In this document: positions 5,004 through 5,008 of the stretch, piece after piece | How positions within the stretch are numbered: the first letter of the stretch is position 1 | How the letters are laid out: each line of letters opens with the position of its first letter | Assembly (NCBI GenBank): GCA_030632175.1 | Contig: DAOVVG010000196.1 | Coordinates: forward strand, 1-5,008 | From: Gammaproteobacteria bacterium | Lineage (GTDB): Bacteria; Pseudomonadota; Gammaproteobacteria; UBA9214 | DNA length: 5,008 nt | Direction of reading: 5' to 3' | Program-made: the position numbers and the translations under genes | Notes under the pieces: model-generated | Seen by the model: only the letters and a program-made list of their open reading frames with translations | The model's database searches: none | Told to the model about the DNA's origin: nothing

Positions 5004-5008
5004 AGCCC

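Overview
The window looks like the chromosome of a free-living gammaproteobacterium of moderate GC content. The grounds are a canonical CsrA, an OruR/ArgR-type AraC regulator, a stand-alone PilZ protein, remains of an RND efflux system and a G/C-rich REP-like intergenic repeat. No genus can be named from the sequence. There are no rRNA or tRNA genes, no CRISPR array, and no transposase or phage genes.

Layout. At the left edge is the first part of an unrecognised protein gene on the minus strand (273 down to the edge). It is divergent from a full AraC-family regulator (404-1414, plus), and the 130-bp gap between them contains a clear inverted repeat. The regulator converges on csrA (1436-1618, minus), whose short leader has GGA motifs and a hairpin, as expected for translational self-control. 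From 1619 to 2088 there is no gene. That stretch holds the csrA leader and a REP-like element made of two related G-rich units in inverted orientation (1774-1902).

From 2089 to about 3973 everything reads on the minus strand. In transcription order it contains a degraded adaptor/RND-efflux remnant, an intact secreted formylglycine-generating-enzyme-like (SUMF1/EgtB/PvdO) protein whose start lies inside the end of the dead RND gene, and a PilZ-domain protein 64 bp further on. The remnant appears to join the signal peptide of an exported protein, probably the periplasmic adaptor, to the last quarter of an RND permease. It has an in-frame stop and two frameshifts. The simplest reading is an adaptor-permease-FGE operon that lost its pump by internal deletion and point decay but kept the last gene open.

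From 4294 to 4935 on the plus strand is a complete 1-Cys peroxiredoxin (Prx6 type) with a strong Shine-Dalgarno, a GTG start, an upstream short palindrome and a strong intrinsic terminator, so it is probably a monocistronic antioxidant gene.

The genes do not form one pathway. Two proteins belong to global or second-messenger control (CsrA, PilZ), one is a local transcription factor, one is an envelope protein left from an efflux locus, and one is an oxidative-stress enzyme. I found no clear novel system. The most informative items are the decayed RND/FGE locus, the REP-like inverted pair and the csrA leader.
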